64,000 bases of DNA from Pieris napi (lineage: Eukaryota > Arthropoda > Insecta > Lepidoptera > Pieridae): assembly GCF_905475465.1 (NCBI RefSeq), contig NC_062245.1:1612001-1676000 (forward strand), read 5' to 3'. Within the stretch, counting starts at the first letter, position 1. Every line of letters starts with the position of its first letter. Shown in pieces: positions 11,547-23,800 of this stretch. Position numbers and translations under genes: made by a program. The notes below the pieces were generated by a model. It did no database searches, was not told the DNA's origin, and saw only the letters and a program-made list of their open reading frames with translations.

Positions 11547-14500
11547 ATGAAAATTCTTTTTTTGGCTTTATTTTTATTCTTAATTCATTGTGTATATTCC
11601 AAAAGCAAAAGGTATGAAAATTATACTTTGTTCAACCTTGTCGCGACTGAGCGATATCAAATTAAGTTTCTGCAAAATTTGGAGACACAAAAATACATAG
11701 ATGCTATATTCTGGAGACGTCCTTTCAAAATGTTCAGCGATATCCAAGTTCTAGTAAATCCTATGGATTTAGAAATTTTTAAGGAGAGATTAGTGCATTT
11801 TGGCATGAATTCAAGAATTTTGTCTGACAATATACAACGGTAAGTATTTGAACTCAGAACTTGTAAGATGCGATTTATATTCCGTAAATGCTACGTTAGC
11901 GTAGATTCAGATTTAGGAAAATAATACGAATTAGTCGTTTGGATACCCAGATCACTAAGCTTCATAAAATTTTGAAAAACAGCCTTTCCATTTGCATGTA
12001 TAATGTTTATTTTTTTATGTAATAGGCTCACCTGATCTTAAGTGATACCGCTGCCCATGGACACATATTGCCAGAAGGCTCGCAAGTGCGTTGCCGGCTG
12101 AAATGTTAATGAAGCACAATATAAGAAATATATTTTAATTCCATTGTCTTTAATTGCCTGTACTATAACTATTTTTCCTAACCCGCGATTAAAACTGTGA
12201 ATTGCTAAACCTATTATGTAAAAACGGGAATACTCATATGTAATTTTTAATCTAATAAATTTTCCAGTGAGTTCGACCAACAAGTAATCCACAGATATTT
12301 ACGCCTCAAAACAGCGTCTTATTCTTGGAACAATTACCATTCACTTGAAGACGTATACCAATGGATGTCTGATATTGCTGCAAAATATCCTAAACTAATA
12401 AAACTCAAGGACATTGGAAAAACTATTGAAGGCAGGGAAATCCTAGCTATGAATATATATAGACCAGGTTCTAAGAGGAAAGTTATAATAGACGCAGCGA
12501 TGCATGGAAATGAATGGATTACGGCAGAGTTTGTGACCTATCTAGCAAACGAGTTGGTGAAAGCTGATAAGTCGAAGAATAGCAAATTGAGACGCGTGGC
12601 GAATAAGTTTAACTGGTTTCTGATACCCGTCGCTAACCCTGATGGGTATGTTTATAGTATGAAAAACGTGAGTACAAATCACTTCATAATTTATCTATGA
12701 GTCTGTCATAAATTACACGCTTTATAGTAGTTTGACGTGGCGTTCGGTCAAAGTTAAGGCACCCACAAATGTGATAATAAAACACAAGTTTATTTATTTA
12801 TTTACTCTTCTTTACATTTATAGAAAAACAAATAATATAATACATTAAAAAGCTTTTAGTCTTTGATGCAATGCTAAATATAATGATCTCTCCTTATATT
12901 TAATATAGTTGTGGTCTTGTAGGTTTTTCAAACTCTTTAGATTTGTTTTTCTCTAGGTTCTCTTTAGTTTCTTAAAATAGCTAATGCTGTTTAAACTTTG
13001 AGAATACCATATTATATTTATATGTTACATATTCAGCCTCTATATTTATACTGTCAATCTTAACCATATTATCACTTAAATTTTATTTCAAAATTATATA
13101 TAGAAAAATATTCTCACACTATTTAAGATTTGTACCGTTATTAAATTAGACTTATCCTTATTTATAAAAACTGACTGGAGTTCTCATAATCACAGTGGAA
13201 CACAATTTGACTGAAAAGATGAGAGAGATTTTTAGTTCAAAGAGTGCTAGAAGACAGAGTTAAATTTTTGGGAGTTATGTCAGTAATAGTGTCTGACTGA
13301 TCTGTCTTTTCCCAGCGTAAATCCAATTTGACAGAAAAAACTAAAGAGTATTTAAGGTTTTGTGTACTAAGACTGCTTTTTTATATAAGTAGGTTAGTAT
13401 TATATTCAAAGGCAAATATTTTTACAGGATCGACTATGGCGGAACAATCGGCGCATTGAAAATAACAATACAATCGGTGTCGACCTGAACAGGAACTTCG
13501 ATTATAGTTTTTGCAGTAAGTATTGAATCTATATGAATTGCTGTTAGTTAGTCTCGCTAAAACTTGAAACTGGCTGGACCGATTTGGCTAATTATGATCT
13601 TAAAATATTTGTAAGTTCAGAGAAAATTTAAACGATGGGAACCATTAATAACAAGTACAGAAAAATACTAAAAACGACAATTGAATATTCTAATCGAAAA
13701 ATCGAAAAATTCGAAACTATTTCTAGCAGGGAAATATTTTGTCATTTTAGAAATAATAAATTGTCACTTGGTTGTCATATATTTACAGACCCTTCAGAGT
13801 TTGAGTTTAGCTGTAGTATGAGGTCCGATCTCTTTGGTTTGTATATTTAGATGATACAAAATTCTAAAAATAAATATAAAATAGCTGAGTAGCGAAGAGC
13901 CTGACTCTCAATGTTTAACTTATATTCTATATTTAATTAAATTAATGAAATATATAAACATTTCTTAAGAATCTTGGCATACGCGCGTATGTGTCATAGT
14001 TGATCATTTCACTAATTCTGTTGTTTACAAATTTACATCGAACCTACGCCCAAGTCGGATGGTCGAATCGAAATAGGGAATAGATTATAAATCTAGCTGT
14101 GGCACATGCGCACGGGCATTCTTCGTCTTTGAAGTGATACAGCCCTGCGATTCTGTAACTCACTTTTCGAACTCACACAGCGGTTTTCGCATCGGAGGTC
14201 GCTCTCAAATCAGTCGTGAAGCAGTACAGAATCGCAGGGCTGTTTATCTAAAATCAGTGAAGTGAAAGAAGTGAATTATAATGAATCAAGTGTTTAATTT
14301 CCTACCCTTGATCCAGCTTTTATTACAATCCTTAGTATTCTGATTCTGCGTTACTCTTATTCATAATAAACAAACTTATGTCACTGATTTACCTACTAAA
14401 GCAGTGATTCTCTAGTTCTGTACTTACATATGCTAAATTAATGTGGATTTATATAGGCTTAGACCAATTTTTATTATTGAGAAATAGATAAAGAGTATAT

Positions 14501-17500
14501 AAAATATATTTTTATATATTACAAATTCCAATTCAACCACTTTCGTATATTTTGCCTGGATTTAGCTAGTAACGCAATCTAAAGTTCAATTTGGTCCACC
14601 TGGGATTGAAACCCAATGAAATGAAATTGTATTATTGGCATAATTCGATCTCATTCCAGCTCAAGGTGCCAGCAAAGAACCATCGAAAGATTACTATTGT
14701 GGTTCCAAGGACTTTTCGGAACCGGAGTCGAGGGCCATTGCCGACTTTGTGAGAATTCACCGGAAGGACCTAAATTTCTACATCTCACTCCACGCTTACG
14801 GACAAAAGATTTTGATACCGTACTCGGACAGGGTGAAACATGTTGAGAACTTTGGTGAATTGGTGAGCGTTTTATATTTTATTGTACGAGTTTAAATGAC
14901 CATACAATAATCATTTATTAATAGTCTAGTTTGTCTATGCGGCTTATAAATGTTGTAAAAATATATTATTGATGATATTTATACAATAATAAAACTCAAA
15001 AAAGTCAAAAGTCAAAAATCATTTATTCATATGGGTAACACAATGTACACTTATGAACGTCAAAGAAGAAATATACATTAAATGCTCCTAATTTTACATA
15101 CTGTCAGTTCTCAAATCAAGGGCGTAGAACGGAAGAGAACTGGCAATAAACTCCAGCAATACATTCCAAAATAACCACGGGTCAAGGCTGTTTTATTTGT
15201 TATTAGGAAAATATAATTGACTGAACATTTGTTTCTATAATGATTTCATTATTGAATTTAGTAACATTATCTTAAAAACGTGAAAACTACAGCCAGTAGG
15301 TAGGTGTATGCTACTTATTACAATCAAAATATAATTGATTCATTTAGGTATTTAATATGCACTTATGAACGTCAAAACAAAGATATTAAATTGCTTCGTT
15401 TTCTGTCAGTGTTCATATCAAAGGCGTAGAACGGACGAAAATACTGCCAATAAACACTTACGCAACTCATTTGAATCGCCTAGGTTTTATTTTACAAACT
15501 TGCAATCACGAAAATATTCGCCGTATGGCATTACGAATCAATTTTATTAATTAAAATTATTTTTAAATAGACTTTAATATTGCTAACTATTCATTATAGC
15601 AACACTAAGGGTGATTGACATTCAGAAACGAAACTTAACGCTAAGTTGGATCTTGACATACGGGAGTCAAAGTTCGCGCTTCATTTCGTTTCTGGATATC
15701 ACCCTAAGTGTTGTACATATTGGCAAGTGTACAAATATAATAACGACACTGACAATCAACATCTAAAAGAATGTTGCCATTTGAAGAAATTAGTTCTAAT
15801 AGTTTTCTGCAAACTGGCTAGGTAAACATAAACATAAACATAAGCGTGTTTAATCAGTTCAAAAGGGCATTAAAGATACACATCAGAATGATTTAAAAAA
15901 GGTGATTCATGAAAGGTGATTTTTTGCTGACGTCATACATTGGGCTAGCTGATGACGACGTGTATCTCGTTCTTAATATTAAATTTCTCATGTAAATAAA
16001 AAATAATTTTTGTAATGAGAAATAAAGTTCTTTAAACATTTTTTATTTATTTACTAAGAAAAGATTTCTGAAATTATTCGATAGAATAATTGTCATAGGC
16101 TCTTGAACTATACGTGATAAGTTTAAGCATAGCAAACATACTAATTCCAGAGATGTGGTGTTGATACATGCAAACAATACAAAAGATTTATTCGCCGCAG
16201 TCATGTGGGAGATTCCTCAAGTTGCAATTTATTGATGTAATTTATGTGTGTTAGCAATGTCTCATGCAATGCTTAGAACAATTCATACCTCGAGAACTGA
16301 GCGTGTGCTAGTTTTGAGTTATTAAAACTAATTTTAATGAAATGCTACTTTTAAAAACTAATAAATTAATTTGAAATTCAAATATTTATCATATCTATTT
16401 ATATGTAGGATTTAGACACATTGCATGTAGTACTCGTACATACATATTTGATATTTTTGACGTGAGAACGTCTAGTAAATCGATGAAAGCCGGCTGTATG
16501 CACGAAAAAGCATGACTTATTGTCCTGTTACGCTCATTGTCACGTTACGCTCATTGTCCCGTTACGCTCACTGTACGCTTGCCGCATCTATTTATCTTCC
16601 ACTCGAAAAATCTCTCAGAACGTCACGGTGGAAGGGGTGGATTCTTGCATTCATTATTATTTCTTGATGATGAAACTAAGCCCCAGGTATTAATTCGAAA
16701 AGTTCTTCTGAACAGTCCCCATGGCAGTGTACGTCTATACTACACAACGCCAAAGAGGTCTAGCCCATCAAAATCAAGATCGTCGATTCTTCTATTAGAC
16801 CAGTGCAGATAGCCTTTAAAAATAATAAAAAGTGAAAAAAATTACAGTAGGATGAAACCCATTAGAAAAGCAGGGGAATATGATCATAATGAAAGGAAAA
16901 ATAAATTACGGTCGATCTGAGGTCGGGAAGGGGTAGGGGGGGAGTTTTAAGGGTAAAAAACGGTTTATCTCGATTTCCGGCAAAACTGAAAGTCCTATCG
17001 AAGAAAACTAAATGGCAAAGTTGTAGGTCATAAAAAGATCTACAACTTTTGTATTCACATATTTTTCACATAACCTAAAAATTTATGTGAAAAATTCAAA
17101 AAACCAACTTCTTGGTTTTTTATTTCTATCTTTTACAAAAAAATTTTTTTTTAACGAAATTTGGTGAAAACTTACCTTCTTATGTCCCAAATATACTGTA
17201 ATTTATTTGATTAAACATAGTTATTTTTTCACCTTATTTTGAATTAATATCGAAAAAACACCCTAATTTTCAATCGAAAATTCTGACGTCAAAATTTCAG
17301 CTTTTTTCAAAAAGTTGGTGTGCTTTCAGTTTGTTGAAATCTCTACTTTCCTATGGTAAAAAAATATATATATATTACCATAGTAAATCTTCTCCGAAAA
17401 TGCAAAAAATCGTATGCAGTAACGCCCAGACCCGTCATCCCCTTCCCTACTTCTCTATGAATCTTCTTTAAATTATAATTAGATGCCTATTTATTACCAT

Positions 17501-17666
17501 TTTAAGATAACTTATATATACCTGAGTGACCTTAAAAAAAATTTTTAGCCTTCAGATAGGCTAAAATTTTCGTATTTCATAGAGAAGTAGGGAAGGGTAT
17601 GACGGGTCTTTACGGGGCGTTACTGCATACGATGTTTTGCATTTTCTGAGAAGATTTACTATGGTA

Positions 17667-17697
<31 letters not shown>

Positions 17698-20279
17698 ATA
17701 GGAAAGTAGAGATTTCAACGAACTGAAAGCACACCAACTTTTTGAAAAAAGCTGAAATTTTGACGTCAGAATTTTCGATTGAAAATTAGGGTGTTTTTTC
17801 GATATTAATTCAAAATAAGGTGAAAAAATAAATATTTTTAATCAAATAAATTACAGTATATTTGGGACATAATAAGGTAAGTTTTCACCAAATTTCGTTA
17901 AAATTTTTTTGTAAAAGATAGAAATAAAAAACCAAAAAGTTGGTTTTTTGAATTTTTCACATAAATTTTTAGGTTATGTGAAAAATATGTGAATACAAAA
18001 GTTGTAGATCTTTTTATGACCTACAACTTTGCCATTTAGTTTTCTTCGATAGGACTTTTAGTTTTGCCGGAAATCGAGATAAACCGTTTTTTACCCTTAA
18101 ACCTCCCCCCCCCCCCCTACCCCTTCCCGACCTCAGATCGACCGTAATTTATTTTTCCTTTCATTTTGATCATATTCCCCTGCTTATCTAATGGGTTTCA
18201 TCCTACTGTAATTTTTTTTGGTTTCAAATTTATCGGCGCTGGTCTATATATACGTAGTTTGATTTAAATAACAGAGCATTGAATGATCACCTACAGCTAT
18301 CTAAATATAATAGATATTATTATGATAAATGCTTATTGATTAAATATTAAAATATTTATTTTCATTCCGTGCTATATACTTTGCAGTAAAGGTAATTCTT
18401 GTAATTTTTTGACGTTCATATGTATATAAACTGATATGAATTATTGTTTTTTTAATTAGTTAAAGTGTTAACCAAGTAAATCTCTTAAAGTAATTAACAA
18501 TGATTATTATTTTATAACTAAAAACCTAATCCAATAAAAATTGCCTAGCTCCTTTTTAATCCACCTTAAACAAGTCAAACTTCATGAGAAATCTAAACTA
18601 ATTCGGCTCAGACAGGCGCTTGAGGTATTATATTTTTCAACGAAGAGAAAGTTATATTAAGTCGTGCCCTGATTTTAAATTTAACTAATCAATAAGGTTA
18701 AAAATAGCAAGAGTCTAAATTGGAAATCAGTAAGGCAAATAATTTTTTCTCCGAAGGAAATCAAAATCACTTGGCGCTGGGTAGGAATATTCATGCGAAT
18801 TTTGAATTTCAAATCACGTTTCAGGAAAATTATGGGAAACAAGCAATATTGAAAATGTATAAAGTGCACGGGGTCAAATACGGTATTGGAACCATTTATG
18901 ATAGCTTTGGTGAGTTCCTCGAAAATTTACTATTGCTTCAGTGAAAATTCCACTCTTCTAATTACTACGATGACCGCCATACCATGATGACGTCATGCCA
19001 CTGGGGTAAGTCATTAGTTAGACTGGTCGAGGAGCCTACCTTTAAGTAGCATAAAGATCATCACCTTCCTTCCTCCCACAGATAAATAAAAGGTAAGGAT
19101 TTTCAAAAACGTCCAAATAGTTTATAGTTTTGCCTTTTTATTTAATAGTACTGTTATTAAAACTGGTATTTTATAAATTTCAGGTTATAGAATCTCGGGT
19201 GACAGTGCTTCATGGGTGAAGAAAAATCATAAAGTTAAGTAAGTATTGACTATACTATAATAGACTCTTGCATTGATAATGATTTGGGGTTTTCAAAGGA
19301 AAATATCTAAAAGGTTTTCCCTATGCTTCGTGCATAAGCTAAGCTAAAAGGGTGAGTAAAAATAGTAAGTATTACTTATAGCCTCACCTTGAAATAAAGT
19401 TTAATTTTAGACTTATTATTTTATAAAGGGAGTGTTATAGTATTACGTCACGCAATTTTTGGAGATTATTGACCCCCTCCCCCATATAACGCGCCGTAAC
19501 GTTTTTCTGTACCCAAGTATAGTAAAACGTTTCGTGACCACCTAGTGACCCTTTATACCTAAAAGTTACAATTATGTGGTGTAAAGTACTGGAAAGTCAA
19601 AAATAATATTAACAATAACGCGTAAAAAAACTTTTTAACCGGATTAAAGTTATGTATTATTATAAATTTACAACTATTTAACATAATTTTAAATTTATCC
19701 GACGTTTCGCGTGCTTTACAGCGTGCGTGGTCACGGTGACTGAAGACAAAAGATGTTGGATGTCAAAAAGTATCACAGCTGTAGAGAAAGTTGCCTTATC
19801 TGTATTTATTTCCCCGGAGTTGGTATCGACTAAAAGATGGAGGGTTTAATCCGGTTAAAAAGTTTTTTTCTTTAAATGTGTAAAGGTTATGTCAATCAAA
19901 GACAATACTAATAATGCGTAATTCAATTCCCTCCCCGCATCGTAACTTTTTACAAAACGACCCCCCGTTAAATTCGTTACGTAATACTTGACCGCTCCCA
20001 AAGTCTCCTACGTAAAGGTACTATGAGGTTTGATAGAAAAGCTTTCACAATTATTTCAGATATGTGTTAACCATACTCCTACGTGACAACGGTACATATG
20101 GGCACGCGCTGCCTGCGAATCAAATTTTGCCAACCTGCGAGGAAACGCTGGTGGGCTTAACAGAAATATTGACGGCTCGCCACAGACGAGTTGAACCCGT
20201 CCTATTTAGCGATGCAACGCGTATACACTTTTGTCTAATTATATTTTGTATTTGTTACTTTTTGAATTATATTTTCTGA
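11547..20279 (+). CDS. M14A zinc carboxypeptidase, gene 1 of cluster, catalytic Glu replaced by Leu
   Basis: Seven exons: 11547-11839, 12268-12667, 13428-13515, 14660-14862, 18825-18909, 19184-19238, 20060-20279; all introns are GT-AG and phases match, giving 447 aa. Residues 1-18 are a hydrophobic signal peptide, about 19-115 an M14 propeptide, and about 118-420 the carboxypeptidase domain. Bovine CPA equivalents: His69 = H177 and Glu72 = E180 (motif HGNEW), His196 = H305 (SLHAYGQ), Arg127 = R236, Asn144/Arg145 = N252/R253, Tyr248 = Y358. Arg71 is N179, and the general base Glu270 is L381 (TILLRD where TFELRD is usual). Zinc should still bind, but normal peptide hydrolysis is unlikely (family knowledge plus inference). 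The last ~17 residues are strongly hydrophobic, like a GPI-anchor signal. The ATG at 11547 was chosen because it starts the signal peptide directly. Intron 4 holds a 1.4-kb inverted repeat. The nearest relative in the window is gene 2, which shares its last two introns. Confidence 0.9.
12010..12100 (-). mobile_element. LINE 3' fragment in gene 1 intron 1
   Basis: Has 'GGCTCACCTGATCTTAAGTG', 'CCCATGGACAC' and 'GTGCGTTGCCGGC', the 3' region of the LINE family at 27717-28140 read in reverse. Confidence 0.5.
14139..14243. mobile_element. MITE family C, short copy (gene 1 intron 3)
   Basis: Inverted ends ACAGCCCTGCGATTCTGTAAC / TACAGAATCGCAGGGCTGT. The longer copy is at 34168-34346 and a partial copy at 51010-51150. 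Confidence 0.65.
15003..15180 (-). mobile_element. LINE 3' UTR copy (gene 1 intron 4)
   Basis: Inverted match to the 3' UTR at 5800-5975, including GTACACTTATGAACGTCAAAG and AACTGGCAATAAAC. Confidence 0.55.
15355..15470 (-). mobile_element. second LINE 3' UTR copy (gene 1 intron 4)
   Basis: Diverged inverted copy with CACTTATGAACGTCAAA, GGCGTAGAACGGA and TGCCAATAAACAC; explains the ORF at 15365-15550. Confidence 0.5.
15600..15713. mobile_element. short MITE in gene 1 intron 4
   Basis: Inverted ends CAACACTAAGGGTGAT / ATCACCCTAAGTGTTG around about 80 bases, with CAGAAACGAAA / TTTCGTTTCTG just inside. Confidence 0.6.
16490..16800 (-). mobile_element. LINE tail fragment (gene 1 intron 4)
   Basis: Read in reverse it gives HGDCSEELFELIPGA, as in the LINE frame at 27717-28133, then TAGATGCGGCAAGCGTACAGTGAGCG, which recurs at 58335-58400. 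The first copy also has three near repeats of TTACGCTCATTGTC. Confidence 0.5.
16834..18218. repeat. 1.4-kb near-perfect inverted repeat in gene 1 intron 4
   Basis: Left arm 16834-17461, right arm 17576-18218, loop 17462-17575. The arms pair over about 630 bases from AAAAAAATTACAGTAGGATG to CTTCCCTACTTCTCTATGAA with few mismatches, differing mainly in (AT)n and poly-C lengths. There are no ORFs. It is probably a foldback element, but it is transcribed with gene 1 and would form a long hairpin RNA. I could not define a target duplication. Confidence 0.85.
19428..19999. mobile_element. MITE, outer element of a nested pair (gene 1 intron 6)
   Basis: Ends GGGAGTGTTATAGTATTACGTCACG and CGTTACGTAATACTTGACCGCTCCC are inverted copies. 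A second MITE (19624-19870) sits inside. A relative is at 24756-25019. Confidence 0.6.
19624..19870. mobile_element. MITE nested inside 19428-19999
   Basis: Inverted ends AAAAAAACTTTTTAACCGGATT / AATCCGGTTAAAAAGTTTTTTT around a noncoding interior. Confidence 0.65.
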
Positions 20280-20531
20280 ATACATTAATGTATTATATTA
20301 TAGATCTAAGTACATGTTTTAAAAGGGGGTTGCTCGCTCTCCTGTGTCCTTATTAATTAAACTACGTAAGGATGACGGCACTGTACGTTATAAATACAAG
20401 TGACTTAATTTAAATGTACATTTGTGTAGTTACGAAATGCACTATACAAAAACATATCAAAACGGACAAAGAAAAAGGCAATATTTCTACAATCTTAGGT
20501 TTTTGCTGACATATGTTAATATTTCTTTCAT

Positions 20532-20537
20532 AATAAA
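20532..20537 (+). promoter_or_regulatory. possible polyadenylation signal of gene 1
   Basis: AATAAA about 250 bases after the gene 1 stop, in the short gap before gene 2. It is a reasonable match downstream of the stop, but other AT-rich signals could serve. Confidence 0.3.
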
Positions 20538-20845
20538 AATATTCTCTTTAATCACTAAAATTCTTATTAATAAAAGTGGGACAGTAATCGTTTTAGTCGC
20601 GTAGTCATTAAACTATCCAATACAAATAACTTTTAAATTTACTTTAACCCACGTTTTATAACGTGTCTTCTCTAATAGACTTATAATATTACTATTATAT
20701 TAAAAATTAGAAAACTATATTATGTTACAAACCAAAAAGTTTCTATAGTTATTTTTCTATAGAATGCATTATCTATGCGCTGATTTGACACAGAACCATT
20801 GCAAACATATTCTATGTGCAAATAGGCAACTGTCACCAAATGAAA

Positions 20846-20850
20846 TCAGT
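20846..20850 (+). promoter_or_regulatory. candidate arthropod initiator (TCAGT) of gene 2
   Basis: TCAGT, the arthropod Inr consensus, is 21 bases upstream of the gene 2 ATG. Gene 1 ends only 591 bases before gene 2, so the promoter must lie in this short gap. No clear TATA box is seen. Confidence 0.35.
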
Positions 20851-20870
20851 GAGGTCACGAAACAATAACA

Positions 20871-23800
20871 ATGTTAAAATTTTTACTCTTCACATTACTA
20901 ATTTACAATGTGCAATGTATTCCAAAAAGATACAAAAATTACTCCCTCATACGCGGTATACCAGTTAATGAGGCCCATTTAAGATTCTTCAATAATTTAA
21001 GTGCGCTTTATAATGTTAATTACTGGAGATTACCGGGTCTGGTACACAGGCCCATTGAATTCATAATTGCGCCTACAAACAGAGAGGATTTTGTAAGGAC
21101 CGCGGATAAAGCTGGCGTGTATTATTCCACTCTCATAGAAGATGTACAGAAGTATGTAATTTGAAGTTGTTTAAAAATCTAAATCAGTCTTATATATATT
21201 TAACAATTTACAACTCGTTACAGCAGCTTAGACAAAATATTTTTATATTATATACGATATAAAGAGCTTTAAATGTTTCGTGCTGTAAATACTTTTGGCT
21301 TCTTTTGAATTGATATAAGATTAAACTAATTAAATCGTCACAAGTACTTCAATGGTAGTTTCTCTCTAACCGTGCCTTTGTATAGAAAGTGAACATAGGA
21401 TCTGACAGTAAGGTAATAAACATCAAAAACTATGGACCAAAGCAAGCCATTTCCAATAGAAGCAAGTAACGTGGGAACTTTGCGGTTTAAAAATTATTTA
21501 GGTTTTATTAACGTTTTCGTTCGTTTTTTTATCTGGTTCGGTTTTTTGATATTTCACCTCGCTCCAACTCCTACTGGCTCTCTTTGCCTCATCTGCAACT
21601 GGCACCAGGTTTGCCTGGGACGGCCTCGCTGATAACGGCCATATATTGAACTAGTTAAGAATCTTAGGAAAAGAGCTGGTTTTTTCTTCTCTTTCTCTTG
21701 TAATAGGTCAGAATGCAAAGTGCACGTGGTGGGGACAATGTGCACGGGCGTCGGGCAGTTCAGCGGCATGACGCTTTATAAATTGAGGGCATCTACAGCG
21801 CACATTAAGCTAACACAGTATACAAAAGTCATCTAAGTTTATACTTACAGAGCTCTTGATATGCAAACTGTAAAATCCTACATTCGACGTAATATGGAGT
21901 CGTTCGATTGGAGGAGTTTTTTTCGCCTGCAGGACATTTACGCCTGGCTCTGGGATCTGGAGACCCAATATCCAGAAGTGATGCAAGTGAAAACAATTGG
22001 AAAATCTGTGGAAAAGAGAGATATACTTGCAGTGAAAATTGAACATAAGACTGGCAGGCAATAATTTCATAAAGTTTGATTTTCTAGTCTCGTCTGAATT
22101 CCGAAAACCTACACAACTAATACTCTATAGTTTTGAGCTCGGCGAAAAAAAAACAATTATCCACGTTTGTCCTTGCTAAAGTACATAATAATATGTAAAT
22201 ATGTATGTAACGTAAATTTGATATCTACAAATATAAATTTCAAAATAAAAGGAAAAACGAACGACGGTGCGTTGATCTGATAGGATCTGATAGGATTAGA
22301 GATACTGTTGACCAATCACAATGAAACGAAACGCGCTATTCTTTCGTTTTTGATTTTCTATGATTACCTTTTAAGATCAAATCTCAAAGACCCAACATTA
22401 TATTAAAGGACCACGCCAAGACCGAAAGTAATTGTGGAGGGCGGTATACATGCGCGTGAGTGGATATCGCAGGCGTTTGTCACATATTTTCTCTATCAAA
22501 TTCTGACAGCTGTTCAATCTAATAGCACACTGAGAGTAATAGCTGAGACCTACCAGTGGCATTTTGTACCAGTTATGAATCCGGATGGATATGATTACAC
22601 GCATAATGCGGTAATATTTATTTTAACATATTTACTATTACATTAATTATAATTAATATTACTATTATATTATAATTATAATTATCTTAACATATTAACT
22701 ATTATAATAGTAATAAAAGTAGTAGTAGTGTTCAACGTGGTACTGATTACTTGATTTTTAATCCACAAAAATCAAGTGATACTATTGACCAAAGAGTAAT
22801 AATACATGAGCATGTAAAATAAAATTATGTATTAACGCAGAATCCACAAACATATAAAATACCAATAGACTATTTCTATATCTATATATCATTTATATAT
22901 GTACCAGCCAGTACACGGTTGACAAGACACTAAAATTTGTAAAATATTTTCATATTATAGGATCGAATGCACCGAAAGAACATGAACCACGTCGATTTGA
23001 ATAGAAACTTTGGATTGGCTTTTGGAAGTAAGAGATTTTATATGAAATATATCCTATTCGTTTGTACTATTGACACGAGTAATACATATTATAAATTTAT
23101 ATAATTTAACAACTATAAAGTTATTTATAATATTATATATAGTGTTGCAAATAAAATATAATTTACGTTTATATAATCAAAGAAAATTTATTTCAAGACA
23201 ACTTCTATGCTGGGTATATAACTTATTTTAATTAATACTTTTATATATAGGTACAATATTTTGACCCATAAGAAATAAATCTTATTGCACTCCTTTAACT
23301 AAAGCATTCGCGTGTCTCATTGTGGCAAATTGTGTTTACGCTGATAAAAAAAAACAAATAACGAAAGAGACAACTTTAATTAAAACTACTATTTGACGAA
23401 TTTTTCTTTTATTAATGAGGTGGATCTATAAAATTCAAAGTCATCAGCTAATATTTTAGAACCGTCTTGTTTGACATGTCAAAAAATATATACATACAAA
23501 TGGCTAGAACCTTTTTAGATCTGGGCCTCAGAATAATCTGTTCCATGATCATTTCTAATGGGCAATTAGCTGATCAGTCTCCTGTGCCTGACTGATGCCG
23601 ACGACTTTTTGTGTCGAAGGCACGCTGATTTCACGATGTTTTCATCACCGCGAGTGTTCCTCGTCGCACAAAGTCAATTGGTGTACAGCCGGGTATCGAA
23701 CGTACGAACCCAGGAATGAGAGTCGCACGTTGAAACCTCTAGGCCAACACTGCTTTAAAAAAAATTATAGATATATATTCGAACTAGCGACCCGCCCCGG

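Noticed and set aside
13635..13850. 71-aa ORF in gene 1 intron 3
   Set aside because: Not in phase with flanking exons and no homology to M14 peptidases; intronic chance ORF.
21432..21769. ORFs on both strands in gene 2 intron 1
   Set aside because: They fall between exons 1 and 2 whose junction is in frame without them; no domain is seen.
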